Origin: an uncultured Oscillospiraceae bacterium
GTDB taxonomy: Bacteria; Bacillota; Clostridia; Oscillospirales; Acutalibacteraceae
DNA: 11,783 bases
Assembly: GCA_900550315.1 (NCBI GenBank)
Contig: URRK01000030.1
Location: 1 to 11,783 of the forward strand
Direction of reading: 5' to 3'
A program made the position numbers and the translations under genes. This document shows positions 1-6,132 of the stretch, piece by piece (position 1 is the stretch's first letter; each line of letters opens with the position of its first letter). A model generated the notes under the pieces. That model was not told the DNA's origin and did no database searches. It was given only the letters and a program-made list of their open reading frames with translations.

Positions 1-75
1 CAGGACACGAAAGCCCTTGCTTTCAAAAAAGCTTAAATATTTTTCTCTTAGCGTGTTGAGAGACATCCATTCCAT
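1..75 (-). CDS. alaS: Alanyl-tRNA synthetase, N-terminal 25 codons (cut by window edge)
   Basis: The minus strand from ATG at 75 reads MEWMSLNTLREKYLSFFESK followed by GFRVL, open to the window edge. This matches the very conserved start of alanyl-tRNA synthetase (typically M-x-W-x-x-x-x-x-REK-[YF]-L-x-FFESKGH), the cytoplasmic class II enzyme that charges tRNA-Ala. Only about 25 of some 870 residues are present, so catalytic, editing and C-terminal domains cannot be judged. The residues after SKG (FRVL) differ from the commoner HLRLPS but keep the spacing. A GAGGTG ribosome binding site lies 11 bases before the ATG, and a perfect sigma-A promoter lies further up. No T-box leader is seen in the roughly 58-base leader. 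It is divergent from the FAD-dependent oxidoreductase gene. Identification rests on 25 residues but the motif is distinctive. Confidence 0.85.
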   Translation of the reverse strand, partial: MEWMSLNTLREKYLSFFESKGFRVL

Positions 76-101
76 ACTTTAAACTACACCTCAAATTAAG
101 C

Positions 102-121
102 GGCAAAAGCTAAGCTTTGCC
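102..121 (-). promoter_or_regulatory. Hairpin in the alaS leader
   Basis: GGCAAA(A)GC and GCTTTGCC form an 8-bp stem with one bulged A around a 3-base TAA loop. It falls between the predicted alaS transcription start (about 133) and its ribosome binding site (GAGGTG, about 91-86). There is no U-tract, so it is not a terminator. It may stabilise the 5' end or affect translation; a role is not shown. Confidence 0.35.
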
Positions 122-139
122 TTACAATATGCAAGGTTA

Positions 140-168
140 ATTATATGCTTTTGGGCTTTATTTGTCAA
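140..168 (-). promoter_or_regulatory. Sigma-A promoter of alaS
   Basis: On the minus strand TTGACA (168-163) and TATAAT (145-140) are separated by exactly 17 bases, a full consensus housekeeping promoter. Transcription would begin near 133, giving a leader of about 58 bases before the alaS ATG at 75. That is far too short for a T-box riboswitch. Confidence 0.85.
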
Positions 169-206
169 GTGCTGCGGCAAAAACGGCCCACGCAAACGGT
201 TTTGTG

Positions 207-235
207 TTGACTTAAAACCCCGCCCGATTTATAAT
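207..235 (+). promoter_or_regulatory. Sigma-A promoter of the FAD oxidoreductase / GH13 / VanZ run
   Basis: TTGACT (207-212) and TATAAT (230-235) are spaced by 17 bases. Transcription should begin near 242, leaving a leader of about 60 bases. The early leader can form CTGCC(249-253)/GGCAG(260-264) or, instead, AATCA(244-248)/TGATT(255-259); these pairings exclude each other. The -35 of this promoter is 38 bases from the divergent alaS -35, so the two polymerases share one short control region. Confidence 0.85.
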
Positions 236-302
236 ATAAGGTAATCAACTGCCGTGATTGGCAGAATAGCTAATTGAATTTGCGCAAAAAAGGGGAGCTA
301 TT

Positions 303-1592
303 ATGCTGCATTTTGAAAAGGAAGTACCGCTAAAGGGCGAGTATGAAATTATTGTTGCCGGCGGCGGCGTAGCCGGGGTAGCGGCGGCTGTTACGGCGGC
401 CAGAGCCGGCAAGCGCGTGCTGTTAATTGAAAAAAGCGTTAAGCTGGGCGGCCTTGCTACTTTGGGGCTGGTAAACTTTTTTGTGCCAATGTGCAACGGG
501 CGCGGCAAGCAAATTATTTTTGGTATGGCCGAGGAGCTTTTGCGCCGCAGCATTGCCTACGGGTACAACAGCCTGCCAAAGGAGTTTGAAAACGGCAAAA
601 TTCCCCCCGAAATATTAAAGCAATACGCCGAAAAGGGCAAGCTGCCGCCGCGGTACATGACCCGTTTTTCGGCCGAGATTTTTGCCCTGGTTTTAACCGA
701 GCTTTGCCAAAATGAGGGGGTTGAGCTGCTGTTTGATACCGTTGTGACCCACACGGTTGCCACGGCCGACGACGCTAAAATTTTGCGCGGCTTGGTGGTG
801 GAAAATAAATCCGGCATTGGCTATTACCGCGCCAAGGAGTTTATTGACGCCACCGGCGACGGCGATGTTATGGCCAAAATGCAGCTGCCTACCGTAACCC
901 GCGGCAATTACCACACCTACTACGGCTTTCAGGTAACGCTGGAAAGCTGCAAGCAGGCCGTAGAGCAGCAGAATATTGACTACGCCGTAACCCCATGCTA
1001 CGGCGGCAACGCCAACCTTTACGGCGGTGCCCACCCGCAGGAGATCCCGCTTTACAACGGTACCAAGGCCGAGGAGGTTAACCGCTATTTAATTAGCAAC
1101 CAGCTGCAAATGTTAGAGCGGCTAAAGGCGCAAAACCGGCTGGAGCGGGATGTTGTGACTTTGCCGGGAATGCCGCAGTTTCGCACCACGCGCCGCATAG
1201 ATGGCGACTACACCCTGACCGAGCAGGACGCCTTTTGCCATTTTGAGGATTCAATTGGCGCTATTTGCGATTTTGACCGCCGGGATTATTTATTCGAAAT
1301 TCCTTACCGTACCATGGTAAAATCGGGGTACGATAATATTATTACCGCCGGCCGTACCGTAGCGGGCGAGGGCTACGCTTGGGATGTGCTGCGGGTCATT
1401 CCCCCGGCGATTATTACCGGGCAGGCCGCCGGGCAGGCTGCCGCGCAAGCGTTAAACGAGCGCTGCGCCGTAGCCAAGGTAAATATGCCGGCTTTGCAGG
1501 CGGCGCTGGCACAGCAGCAGGTGCAAATTCATTTTAATAATGCCGATGTGCCGGAAAAAGTAGAAAATATTCACGAGAATAACGATAATTAG
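303..1592 (+). CDS. FAD-dependent oxidoreductase (FAD_oxidored family)
   Basis: A 429-residue soluble flavoprotein. The N-terminal Rossmann fold is clear: VAGGGVAGVAAA around residues 18-29 is the GxGxxG dinucleotide loop, and Glu43 in LLIEK is the acidic residue that binds the ribose of FAD. GGLATLG follows at 49-55. FIDATGDGD (180-188) is the second FAD-contacting motif, and IITAGR (346-351) with GQAAGQAAA (373-381) forms the C-terminal FAD-binding end. This order is typical of the fumarate reductase/thiamine-like FAD_oxidored group (PF12831), whose substrates are mostly unknown. I see no signal peptide or transmembrane segment, so it should be cytoplasmic. The ATG at 303 has a strong AGGGGAG site 5 bases upstream and a perfect promoter. 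It is first in a likely run with the GH13 and VanZ genes, which does not reveal its substrate. The family call is safe, the reaction unknown. Confidence 0.88.
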   Translation: MLHFEKEVPLKGEYEIIVAGGGVAGVAAAVTAARAGKRVLLIEKSVKLGGLATLGLVNFFVPMCNGRGKQIIFGMAEELLRRSIAYGYNSLPKEFENGKIPPEILKQYAEKGKLPPRYMTRFSAEIFALVLTELCQNEGVELLFDTVVTHTVATADDAKILRGLVVENKSGIGYYRAKEFIDATGDGDVMAKMQLPTVTRGNYHTYYGFQVTLESCKQAVEQQNIDYAVTPCYGGNANLYGGAHPQEIPLYNGTKAEEVNRYLISNQLQMLERLKAQNRLERDVVTLPGMPQFRTTRRIDGDYTLTEQDAFCHFEDSIGAICDFDRRDYLFEIPYRTMVKSGYDNIITAGRTVAGEGYAWDVLRVIPPAIITGQAAGQAAAQALNERCAVAKVNMPALQAALAQQQVQIHFNNADVPEKVENIHENNDN

Positions 1593-1757
1593 TAGGTTCG
1601 TAAGCCAAAATGGCAATAATGAATAAGCCGGCTGCTTTTGGGCCTTTGCTGCGCCGCAAAAACGCAGCTGCGTGGCCGTGGCTTAGCAAAAGCGGGAGCC
1701 GGAGCGATTGCCGCTTTCGGCCAAAAGCCAACTTTATTTTTTCGGAGCGAAAGATTT
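1593..1757 (+). other. Structured spacer before the GH13 gene
   Basis: This 165-base gap has no convincing gene or promoter of its own. It can fold into nested helices: an outer stem GCTTTTGG(G)CC (1634-1644) with GGCCAAAAGC (1719-1728), enclosing TTTGC/GCAAA (1645-1660), the palindrome ACGCAGCTGCGT (1662-1673) and AAAGCGG/CCGCTTT (1689-1717). A T-rich run (CTTTATTTTTT, about 1732-1742) follows the closed outer stem. The GH13 ribosome binding site GGAG (1744-1747) comes directly after. The order helix, U-rich run, ribosome binding site would suit an attenuator or processing site between two cotranscribed genes, but this is inference from pairing by eye. Confidence 0.35.
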
Positions 1758-3623
1758 ATGTTAAGATGTATGCCTTTTGTAGAAGGGGACTTATTTTATA
1801 AATCGTTACCCGGCAGCGTTCGGGCGGGGCAGCCGCTGGTGCTAAAGCTTTTGCTGCCGCCGGACGGGTATGTAAAAGGCGCGGTGGCGGTTTTTAACCG
1901 TGACGGCGCCGGGGAACAGCGTTTTGAGCTGCTGCCGGACGGCTATATTGCCGAAAACGGCTTTTACACCCGCAGCTGTACCGTAACCCTGCCGGAGGGG
2001 CTTTATTTTTACCATTTTATTATGTATACCGTAGAGGGGGAGCGGCTGCTTTTAAATAGGGGCGGCGGCGTTGGGGAGTTTGACCCGCCAAACGGCACCC
2101 CTTTTCAACTAACGGTGTTTGAAAAGGATTTTGAAACGCCGGACTGGGTAAAGGGCGGCATTATTTACCAAATTTTCCCTGACCGCTTTTATAAGGCCGA
2201 AATAAAAGCCGAGATTCCGCCCGACCGTTATTTGCAAACCCGGTGGGGCGCGCAGCCGGAGTACCGGCAGCCAATGCCGCCGCAGCTAAAAACCTTGGGG
2301 AACGACTATTTTGGCGGCAACCTAAAGGGCATTACCCAAAAGCTGCCGTATTTGCAAAGCTTTGGGGTAACAATGCTTTATTTAAACCCGATTTTTGAGG
2401 CGCACTCTAACCACCGTTACAACACGGCCGATTATTTTAAAATTGACCCTATGCTGGGTACCGAGCAGGATTTTATAACCCTTTGCCAAGAGGCAAAAAA
2501 GTGCGGCATCGCTGTTATATTAGACGGCGTATTCTCCCACACCGGGGATGACAGCCGTTATTTTAACCGCTACAACCGCTACCCCACCGTAGGGGCCTAC
2601 AACAGCCCGCAATCGCCCTATTACCCGTGGTACAAATTTAATCACTATCCCAACGATTACGCCAGCTGGTGGGGAGTAAAATCGCTGCCGGAGCTGGAGG
2701 AAAATAACCCCGATTACACCGAATTTATTACCGGCGAAAACGGCGTGCTGCGCTATTGGCTGCGCCGGGGGGCGGCCGGCTTTCGGTTAGATGTTGCCGA
2801 CGAACTGCCGGACGAATTTTTAAACCGGGTGCGCGCGGCCATAAAGGCCGAAAACCCCAACGCCTTTTTGCTGGGTGAGGTTTGGGAGGACGCCTCCAAC
2901 AAAATCAGCTACGGTAAGCGCCGACAGTTTATTCGCGGCCGGCAGTTAGATAGCGTAATGAACTACCCCTTTGCCAATGCTATTATTAGATTTTTGCGCG
3001 GCGGGCCGGCGGCCGATTTTGTTGCTGCAGTGCAAACCGTTTGCAACAATTACCCTAAACCGGTGTTAGATACTTTAATGAACCACATTGGCACGCACGA
3101 CACCGCCCGCATTTTAACTGTTTTGGGCGGCGAACCGGCAAACGGCCGTGGGCGCGATTGGCAGGCGCAGCAACAGCTAAGCCCGGCCCAGTACAGCTGT
3201 GCGGTAAACCGGCTGTGCGGGGCGGCGCTGCTGCAGTACACCTTGGTTGGCGTGCCCTCCCTTTACTACGGCGACGAAGCCGGCCTTACCGGCTACGGCG
3301 ACCCGTTTTGCCGCGGCTGCTTTCCCTGGGGTAAGGCCGATGAAACCTTAACGGCCTACTACCAAAAGCTGGGCCGCGCCAGAAGGGGCTGCAAGGCCTT
3401 TGTTAAGGGCAGCTTAGAGTTTTTAACCGTGCAGGAAAAGCTGGTTGCCTACCGGCGGCAGGACGGTGAAAGCTGCGCCTTAATAGCGGTAAACCGAAAC
3501 GATTACCCCGTTACGGTAGATTTTAACGCCCCGCTGCAACAGTTCCAATTAATTTTTGGCAACGCGGTGCAGGGCAGCAAAATAAAGGTAGAGCCCTTTG
3601 GGCTTTGCCTGCTAACGAAATAA
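1758..3623 (+). CDS. GH13 alpha-glucan hydrolase, neopullulanase / alpha-glycosidase type
   Basis: A 621-residue alpha-amylase-family enzyme. Residues 1 to about 120 form a beta-rich N-terminal domain, as in neopullulanases and type I pullulanases. The (beta/alpha)8 barrel starts at GGIIYQIFPDRF (133-144). All four GH13 regions are intact: DGVFSHTG (256-263), GFRLDVADE (341-349) with nucleophile Asp345, LLGEVWEDA (371-379) with acid/base Glu374, and GTHDTARI with His447/Asp448. A C-terminal beta domain ends the protein. It should hydrolyse alpha-1,4 and perhaps alpha-1,6 bonds of maltodextrin, pullulan or glycogen. No signal peptide is seen, so it probably acts in the cytoplasm. I chose ATG 1758 because GGAG lies 10 bases upstream. 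An in-frame ATG at 1638 would add 40 low-complexity residues unlike the family. VanZ follows 9 bases downstream. Exact specificity (neopullulanase, cyclomaltodextrinase or pullulanase) cannot be decided by eye. Confidence 0.9.
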   Translation: MLRCMPFVEGDLFYKSLPGSVRAGQPLVLKLLLPPDGYVKGAVAVFNRDGAGEQRFELLPDGYIAENGFYTRSCTVTLPEGLYFYHFIMYTVEGERLLLNRGGGVGEFDPPNGTPFQLTVFEKDFETPDWVKGGIIYQIFPDRFYKAEIKAEIPPDRYLQTRWGAQPEYRQPMPPQLKTLGNDYFGGNLKGITQKLPYLQSFGVTMLYLNPIFEAHSNHRYNTADYFKIDPMLGTEQDFITLCQEAKKCGIAVILDGVFSHTGDDSRYFNRYNRYPTVGAYNSPQSPYYPWYKFNHYPNDYASWWGVKSLPELEENNPDYTEFITGENGVLRYWLRRGAAGFRLDVADELPDEFLNRVRAAIKAENPNAFLLGEVWEDASNKISYGKRRQFIRGRQLDSVMNYPFANAIIRFLRGGPAADFVAAVQTVCNNYPKPVLDTLMNHIGTHDTARILTVLGGEPANGRGRDWQAQQQLSPAQYSCAVNRLCGAALLQYTLVGVPSLYYGDEAGLTGYGDPFCRGCFPWGKADETLTAYYQKLGRARRGCKAFVKGSLEFLTVQEKLVAYRRQDGESCALIAVNRNDYPVTVDFNAPLQQFQLIFGNAVQGSKIKVEPFGLCLLTK

Positions 3624-3632
3624 GGGATTATT

Positions 3633-4109
3633 TTGAAAAGAAAATTTTTTACAATAGCGCTGTGCGCGGTTATTGTTTTAACCGTGCTGTTTATTTTTTC
3701 GCAGTCGCTTTTAGGAATTTCGGCCTCGCAAAAGGAGAGCGGAAGCGTGCTGAAAGCCGTTTCCCCGGTTTTAGAGGTTTTTGTAGGCCGCGGGAATGTA
3801 ACCAACCATTTGGTGCGCAAGCTTGCCCATTTTACCGAGTTTTTTGCTTTGGGTGCCGAGCTTTCAGCGCTGCTTTGGGTTCGCGGTGCCGTTGGGGCTC
3901 AGCGCTATTTAAACGGCATTTTTGTTGGTGCTGCGGTGGCTTTATGCGATGAGACCGTGCAGCTTTTTACCGGCCGCGGCTCGCAGGTGCAGGATGTTTG
4001 GTTAGATATTTTCGGCGCCGTTTGCGGCCTGCTTTTTGTAGCCTTGCTGCGGGCGCTGGTAACTGCTATTAAAACGCGCCGCCCAAAACGGCAAAAAACC
4101 GAGCTTTAA
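3633..4109 (+). CDS. VanZ-family membrane protein
   Basis: A 158-residue protein starting with TTG, preceded by GGGA about 6 bases upstream and only 9 bases after the GH13 stop, so cotranscribed with it. It has the VanZ pattern: an N-terminal membrane segment (about 5-24) ending in FSQS, RKLAHFTEF (62-70) opening a second segment, a third around 92-106 ending in DETVQ (106-110), and GRGSQVQDVWLDIFGAVCG (114-132) leading into the last segment. A basic tail (RRPKRQK) should lie in the cytoplasm. VanZ of Enterococcus gives low-level teicoplanin resistance, but most clostridial homologues have no known job, and no vancomycin-type genes are nearby. The link to the GH13 gene is positional only. Family assignment is firm; function is unknown. 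Confidence 0.88.
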   Translation: MKRKFFTIALCAVIVLTVLFIFSQSLLGISASQKESGSVLKAVSPVLEVFVGRGNVTNHLVRKLAHFTEFFALGAELSALLWVRGAVGAQRYLNGIFVGAAVALCDETVQLFTGRGSQVQDVWLDIFGAVCGLLFVALLRALVTAIKTRRPKRQKTEL

Positions 4110-4216
4110 CTTGTTAAATTTTTTAAAGCATAAAACGAATGTGTGGGGCAAAAAAATTAAAGTGAACCCGTAGCTGTTTAAAACCGGCCGGAAATTATTA
4201 ATTATTAAACCCAAAA

Positions 4217-4263
4217 TTAAAAAGCAGCCAACAGGTTTAAAAGCAGCGTGCCTTTAAAAAGCC
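4217..4263. repeat. Three short imperfect direct repeats
   Basis: TTAAAAAGCAGC (4217-4228), TTTAAAAGCAGC (4236-4247) and TTTAAAAAGCC (4253-4263) recur at steps of 19 and 17 bases. They are AT-rich and short, so chance is possible. No replication or recombination gene is nearby to give them a role. Confidence 0.3.
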
Positions 4264-4292
4264 AAATAAAAATCAACCCTAAATTCTATTTT

Positions 4293-4316
4293 TGCGGCGT
4301 TCACGCCGCATTTTTT
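4293..4316 (+). terminator. Intrinsic terminator of the FAD oxidoreductase-GH13-VanZ run
   Basis: TGCGGCG (4293-4299) pairs with CGCCGCA (4304-4310) around a TTCA tetraloop and is followed directly by six T's, then GTTTTT. This is a classic rho-independent terminator on the plus strand, 183 bases past the VanZ stop. Confidence 0.85.
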
Positions 4317-4347
4317 GTTTTTCCGCTGGCATGCGCGGCGGAAAAAC
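4317..4347. terminator. Second inverted repeat, possible back-up terminator
   Basis: GTTTTTCCGC (4317-4326) and GCGGAAAAAC (4338-4347) are perfect 10-base arms with an 11-base loop that itself contains GCATGC. It abuts the first terminator's T-run. The A/T pairs are at the base of the stem with A's on the 3' plus-strand side, so it is a poor plus-strand terminator and its role is uncertain. Confidence 0.4.
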
Positions 4348-4358
4348 ACCTTGTAAGC

Positions 4359-4385
4359 GAAAAACCGCTTAATAAGCGGTTTTTC
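4359..4385. terminator. Bidirectional terminator between VanZ and MATE units
   Basis: A 27-base near-perfect palindrome: 13-base arms beginning GAAAAACCGC and ending GCGGTTTTTC around a single central A (4372). In RNA the inner bases form the loop, leaving a GC stem flanked by A5 and T5 on either strand. It can therefore end transcripts from both sides and is the best candidate to stop the MATE transcript on the minus strand. Confidence 0.75.
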
Positions 4386-4466
4386 AAGAGCACTGGGGTG
4401 GTATTGGCGGGGATAGAGGGCAGTCCAAAAATCTCTGATTTTCGAGCGAGCGGCATTCCCGTCTAG

Positions 4467-4494
4467 GAGCGTGTTGACTTTTTGCGACACGCTC
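4467..4494. repeat. Inverted repeat GAGCGTGT / ACACGCTC
   Basis: Perfect 8-base arms (4467-4474 and 4487-4494) enclose a 12-base loop, TGACTTTTTGCG. No T-run follows on either strand, so it is not a normal terminator. It directly abuts the next hairpin at 4495. Confidence 0.55.
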
Positions 4495-4537
4495 ACCAAC
4501 CCGCAGGGCTTAAAGCTTTGCAGGTTGGTTTGTTTTT
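4495..4537 (+). terminator. Long imperfect hairpin followed by T-rich tract
   Basis: ACCAACC (4495-4501) pairs with GGTTGGT (4523-4529); inside, after a single C-A mismatch, GCAGGGC (4503-4509) pairs with GCTTTGC (4515-4521) using two G-T pairs, leaving a TTAAA loop. The plus-strand tail TTGTTTTTG is U-rich, so it could end plus-strand transcripts that escape the earlier terminators. That would shield the MATE gene from antisense reading. Confidence 0.5.
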
Positions 4538-4568
4538 GTTGTTTTGCTTTGGCTGTAGCGGTAACCTT

Positions 4569-5891
4569 TTATTTTGGCCGGTAGGGTTGTTTTAAAAATC
4601 GGCGGTACCAGTAAAAGCCAACGCCGGTTGTAACGGCCTCGGTTACCGGAAAGGTTAGCCAAAAACAGTTTAGCCCAAAGCGCGAAAATAAGTACCCCAG
4701 CGGAACAAATAAAATAACCGTGCGCAAAACGGTTAGCAGCGCGCTTTGCACGCCGCGGCCCACCGCCCCAAAAAATACGGGAAAGGTAAGGGAGGGCACC
4801 ATGCCCAAAAAGCTAAGCCCGGTAAAAATAAAGCCCACCTTGCCAATGGCAATAACGGCTGCGTTGCTGGTAAAAACCCGAAGCATGGGGCCGGGAACGG
4901 TTACAAAGCACAGCGTGCCCAGCGCCATAAGGCTTACGCCAAAAGCAACGGCGCCGGCTAAGGCCTTTTGGCAGCGGGAAATGTTTTTAGCGGCGTAGTT
5001 GTAGCTAACAACCGGCACAATGCAGGTTTGCATTGCCCCTAACGGAATAAAGAAAAAGCTTTGCCATTTGTAATAAAGCCCTAAGGTGGTTACGGCGTCG
5101 TCCGAAAATCCGGCCAAAATTAAATTCAGCCCAAAAATGTAAAAGGTGTAGGCCGATTGCATTAAAACATTTGGCGCGCCAAAGGCAAAAATCCGCTTTA
5201 AAAGCGGCGGCAGCGGCCAACCCCTTTGCGGCTTGCAAAACCCTTTTTTAAAAACAACCGCCGCTGCGGCAACCTGGCCGGTTACGGTGGCAATGGCCGC
5301 CCCGGCAATGCCAAGCCGCGGCAGCCCTAACAGCCCAAAAATCAGTAGCGGGTCTAAAACAATGTTGGTAACGGCCCCAACAATTTGCGCCAGCATGGGG
5401 GTTTTCATGTTGCCGTGCGCCTGCAAAATTTTTGTCCAAACGCTTTCTAAAAACAGGCCAAAGCTAAAAACGCAAACAATGCGGCCGTAAACGGTAACAT
5501 CCTTAATAACCTCGGCCGATTCGGTAGAAAGCCGGGCGTAAAGCGGCATACCAAAGTAGCCCAAAGCGGCAAACAAAAGCCACAAGCAAAGGGCAAGCGG
5601 CGTGCCAACCCCGGCAAAGGCTTTGGCCTGCTGCGCTTTTCCGGCACCAAGCTTTGCCGCCATGGCGGTGTTAATGCCAACGCCGGTGCCAACGGCTAAA
5701 GCAATCATTAACAGCTGCACCGGGTAAATTACCGAAAGGGCGGTTAGCCCACTGCCGGCAAAGCGGCCAACAAACAGGCTGTCTACAATATTGTAAAGGG
5801 CTTGAATCAGCTGGGCAAGCATTACCGGCGGTGCCAGCTTTAAAAGAATTTTGCTAATTTTCTCCTGCCCAAAAAGCTTAGCGGATTCCAT
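4569..5891 (-). CDS. MATE-family multidrug / toxin efflux transporter
   Basis: A 440-residue polytopic membrane protein, the usual size for MATE pumps, with about 12 hydrophobic segments in two related halves. The first half opens with the characteristic APPVMLAQLIQALYNIVDSL (20-39) then FVGRF and an ALSVIYPVQ stretch. The second half shows the matching signature around FGAPNVLMQSAYTFY and ends with FYWYRR. MATE proteins export cationic drugs or metabolites using a Na+ or H+ gradient; the substrate here is unknown. The start ATG at 5891 has GGGAG 7 bases upstream and a perfect promoter with predicted start near 5941. It is independent of the GH3 gene behind it because it has its own promoter. 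A palindrome over the transcription start suggests a dedicated repressor, though no regulator gene is adjacent. Confidence 0.9.
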   Translation of the reverse strand: MESAKLFGQEKISKILLKLAPPVMLAQLIQALYNIVDSLFVGRFAGSGLTALSVIYPVQLLMIALAVGTGVGINTAMAAKLGAGKAQQAKAFAGVGTPLALCLWLLFAALGYFGMPLYARLSTESAEVIKDVTVYGRIVCVFSFGLFLESVWTKILQAHGNMKTPMLAQIVGAVTNIVLDPLLIFGLLGLPRLGIAGAAIATVTGQVAAAAVVFKKGFCKPQRGWPLPPLLKRIFAFGAPNVLMQSAYTFYIFGLNLILAGFSDDAVTTLGLYYKWQSFFFIPLGAMQTCIVPVVSYNYAAKNISRCQKALAGAVAFGVSLMALGTLCFVTVPGPMLRVFTSNAAVIAIGKVGFIFTGLSFLGMVPSLTFPVFFGAVGRGVQSALLTVLRTVILFVPLGYLFSRFGLNCFWLTFPVTEAVTTGVGFYWYRRFLKQPYRPK

Positions 5892-5911
5892 ATAATTGCT
5901 CCCGTAACAAA

Positions 5912-5946
5912 TTAACGCACCCGGCAGTTGTTGCGGGGTGCGTTAA
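5912..5946. promoter_or_regulatory. 11-bp-arm palindrome over the MATE transcription start
   Basis: TTAACGCACCC (5912-5922) and GGGTGCGTTAA (5936-5946) are perfect complements around a 13-base centre. The predicted minus-strand start (about 5941) lies inside the upstream arm, immediately below the -10 box. A hairpin made from RNA would have only the inner 6-7 pairs. As DNA it has the look of an operator placed to block initiation. It is not a terminator: no T-run follows on the minus strand. Confidence 0.55.
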
Positions 5947-5947
5947 A

Positions 5948-5976
5948 ATTATAGTGCGGTTTTCGGGGCTTGTCAA
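5948..5976 (-). promoter_or_regulatory. Sigma-A promoter of the MATE gene
   Basis: On the minus strand TTGACA (5976-5971) and TATAAT (5953-5948) are exactly 17 bases apart, a full consensus match. Predicted start is near 5941, leaving about 50 bases of leader before the ATG at 5891. Confidence 0.88.
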
Positions 5977-6132
5977 TCCCCCGTTAAAAATTCTGGGCAA
6001 ACAAGCAAAAATAAGCTCCAACCCACTTTCAACACTCAATTTTTTGCGTTGCAGTGTTAAAATGCTTGCTTTTAAAATATTTCTTTAAAATTGGTATTTG
6101 TATGTGTGCGCAATAACGAAGCTGCGCCGGTG

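Larger units (their letters stand above)
4110..4568. other. Gene-free convergent region, rich in hairpins
   Basis: These 459 bases lie between the ends of two convergent units. Small open frames here lack ribosome binding sites and recognisable sequence. The first half (4110-4290) is AT-rich with a CCGGCCGG palindrome and short direct repeats. The second half holds five separate inverted repeats, listed individually. Between them, 4387-4466 is GC-richer and contains AAAATC/GATTTT (around TCT) but nothing I can name. The density of hairpins is more than two convergent genes need. Confidence 0.6.

Noticed and set aside
190..206. Catabolite-control (cre-like) site ACGCAAACGGTTTTGTG just upstream of the -35 at 207
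   Set aside because: The centre AAACGGTTTT fits, but at least three positions, including the conserved T near the left end and C near the right end, disagree with the CcpA consensus. Too weak to annotate.
1638..1757. Upstream extension of the GH13 protein from ATG 1638
   Set aside because: The 40 extra residues are low-complexity and unlike the family, no ribosome binding site precedes 1638, and the bases instead form nested hairpins. ATG 1758 has GGAG at proper distance.
3031..3045. Perfect odd palindrome TGCAAACCGTTTGCA inside the GH13 gene
   Set aside because: It encodes ordinary residues deep within the coding region, has an odd length unlike cre sites, and is not near a promoter; probably chance.
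3633..4109. VanZ as evidence of a glycopeptide resistance cluster
   Set aside because: No vanA/B/H/X/R/S-type genes are in the window, and VanZ-family proteins are common in Clostridia without resistance.
4248..4466. Possible small gene (72 residues, plus strand) after VanZ
   Set aside because: It has no ribosome binding site, crosses three hairpins including the main terminator, and its protein resembles nothing known.
6002..6068. Nested inverted repeats CAAGCA/TGCTTG and AACACT/AGTGTT as a terminator of the GH3 gene
   Set aside because: Arms are only 6 bases, loops are large and no T-run follows on the minus strand.
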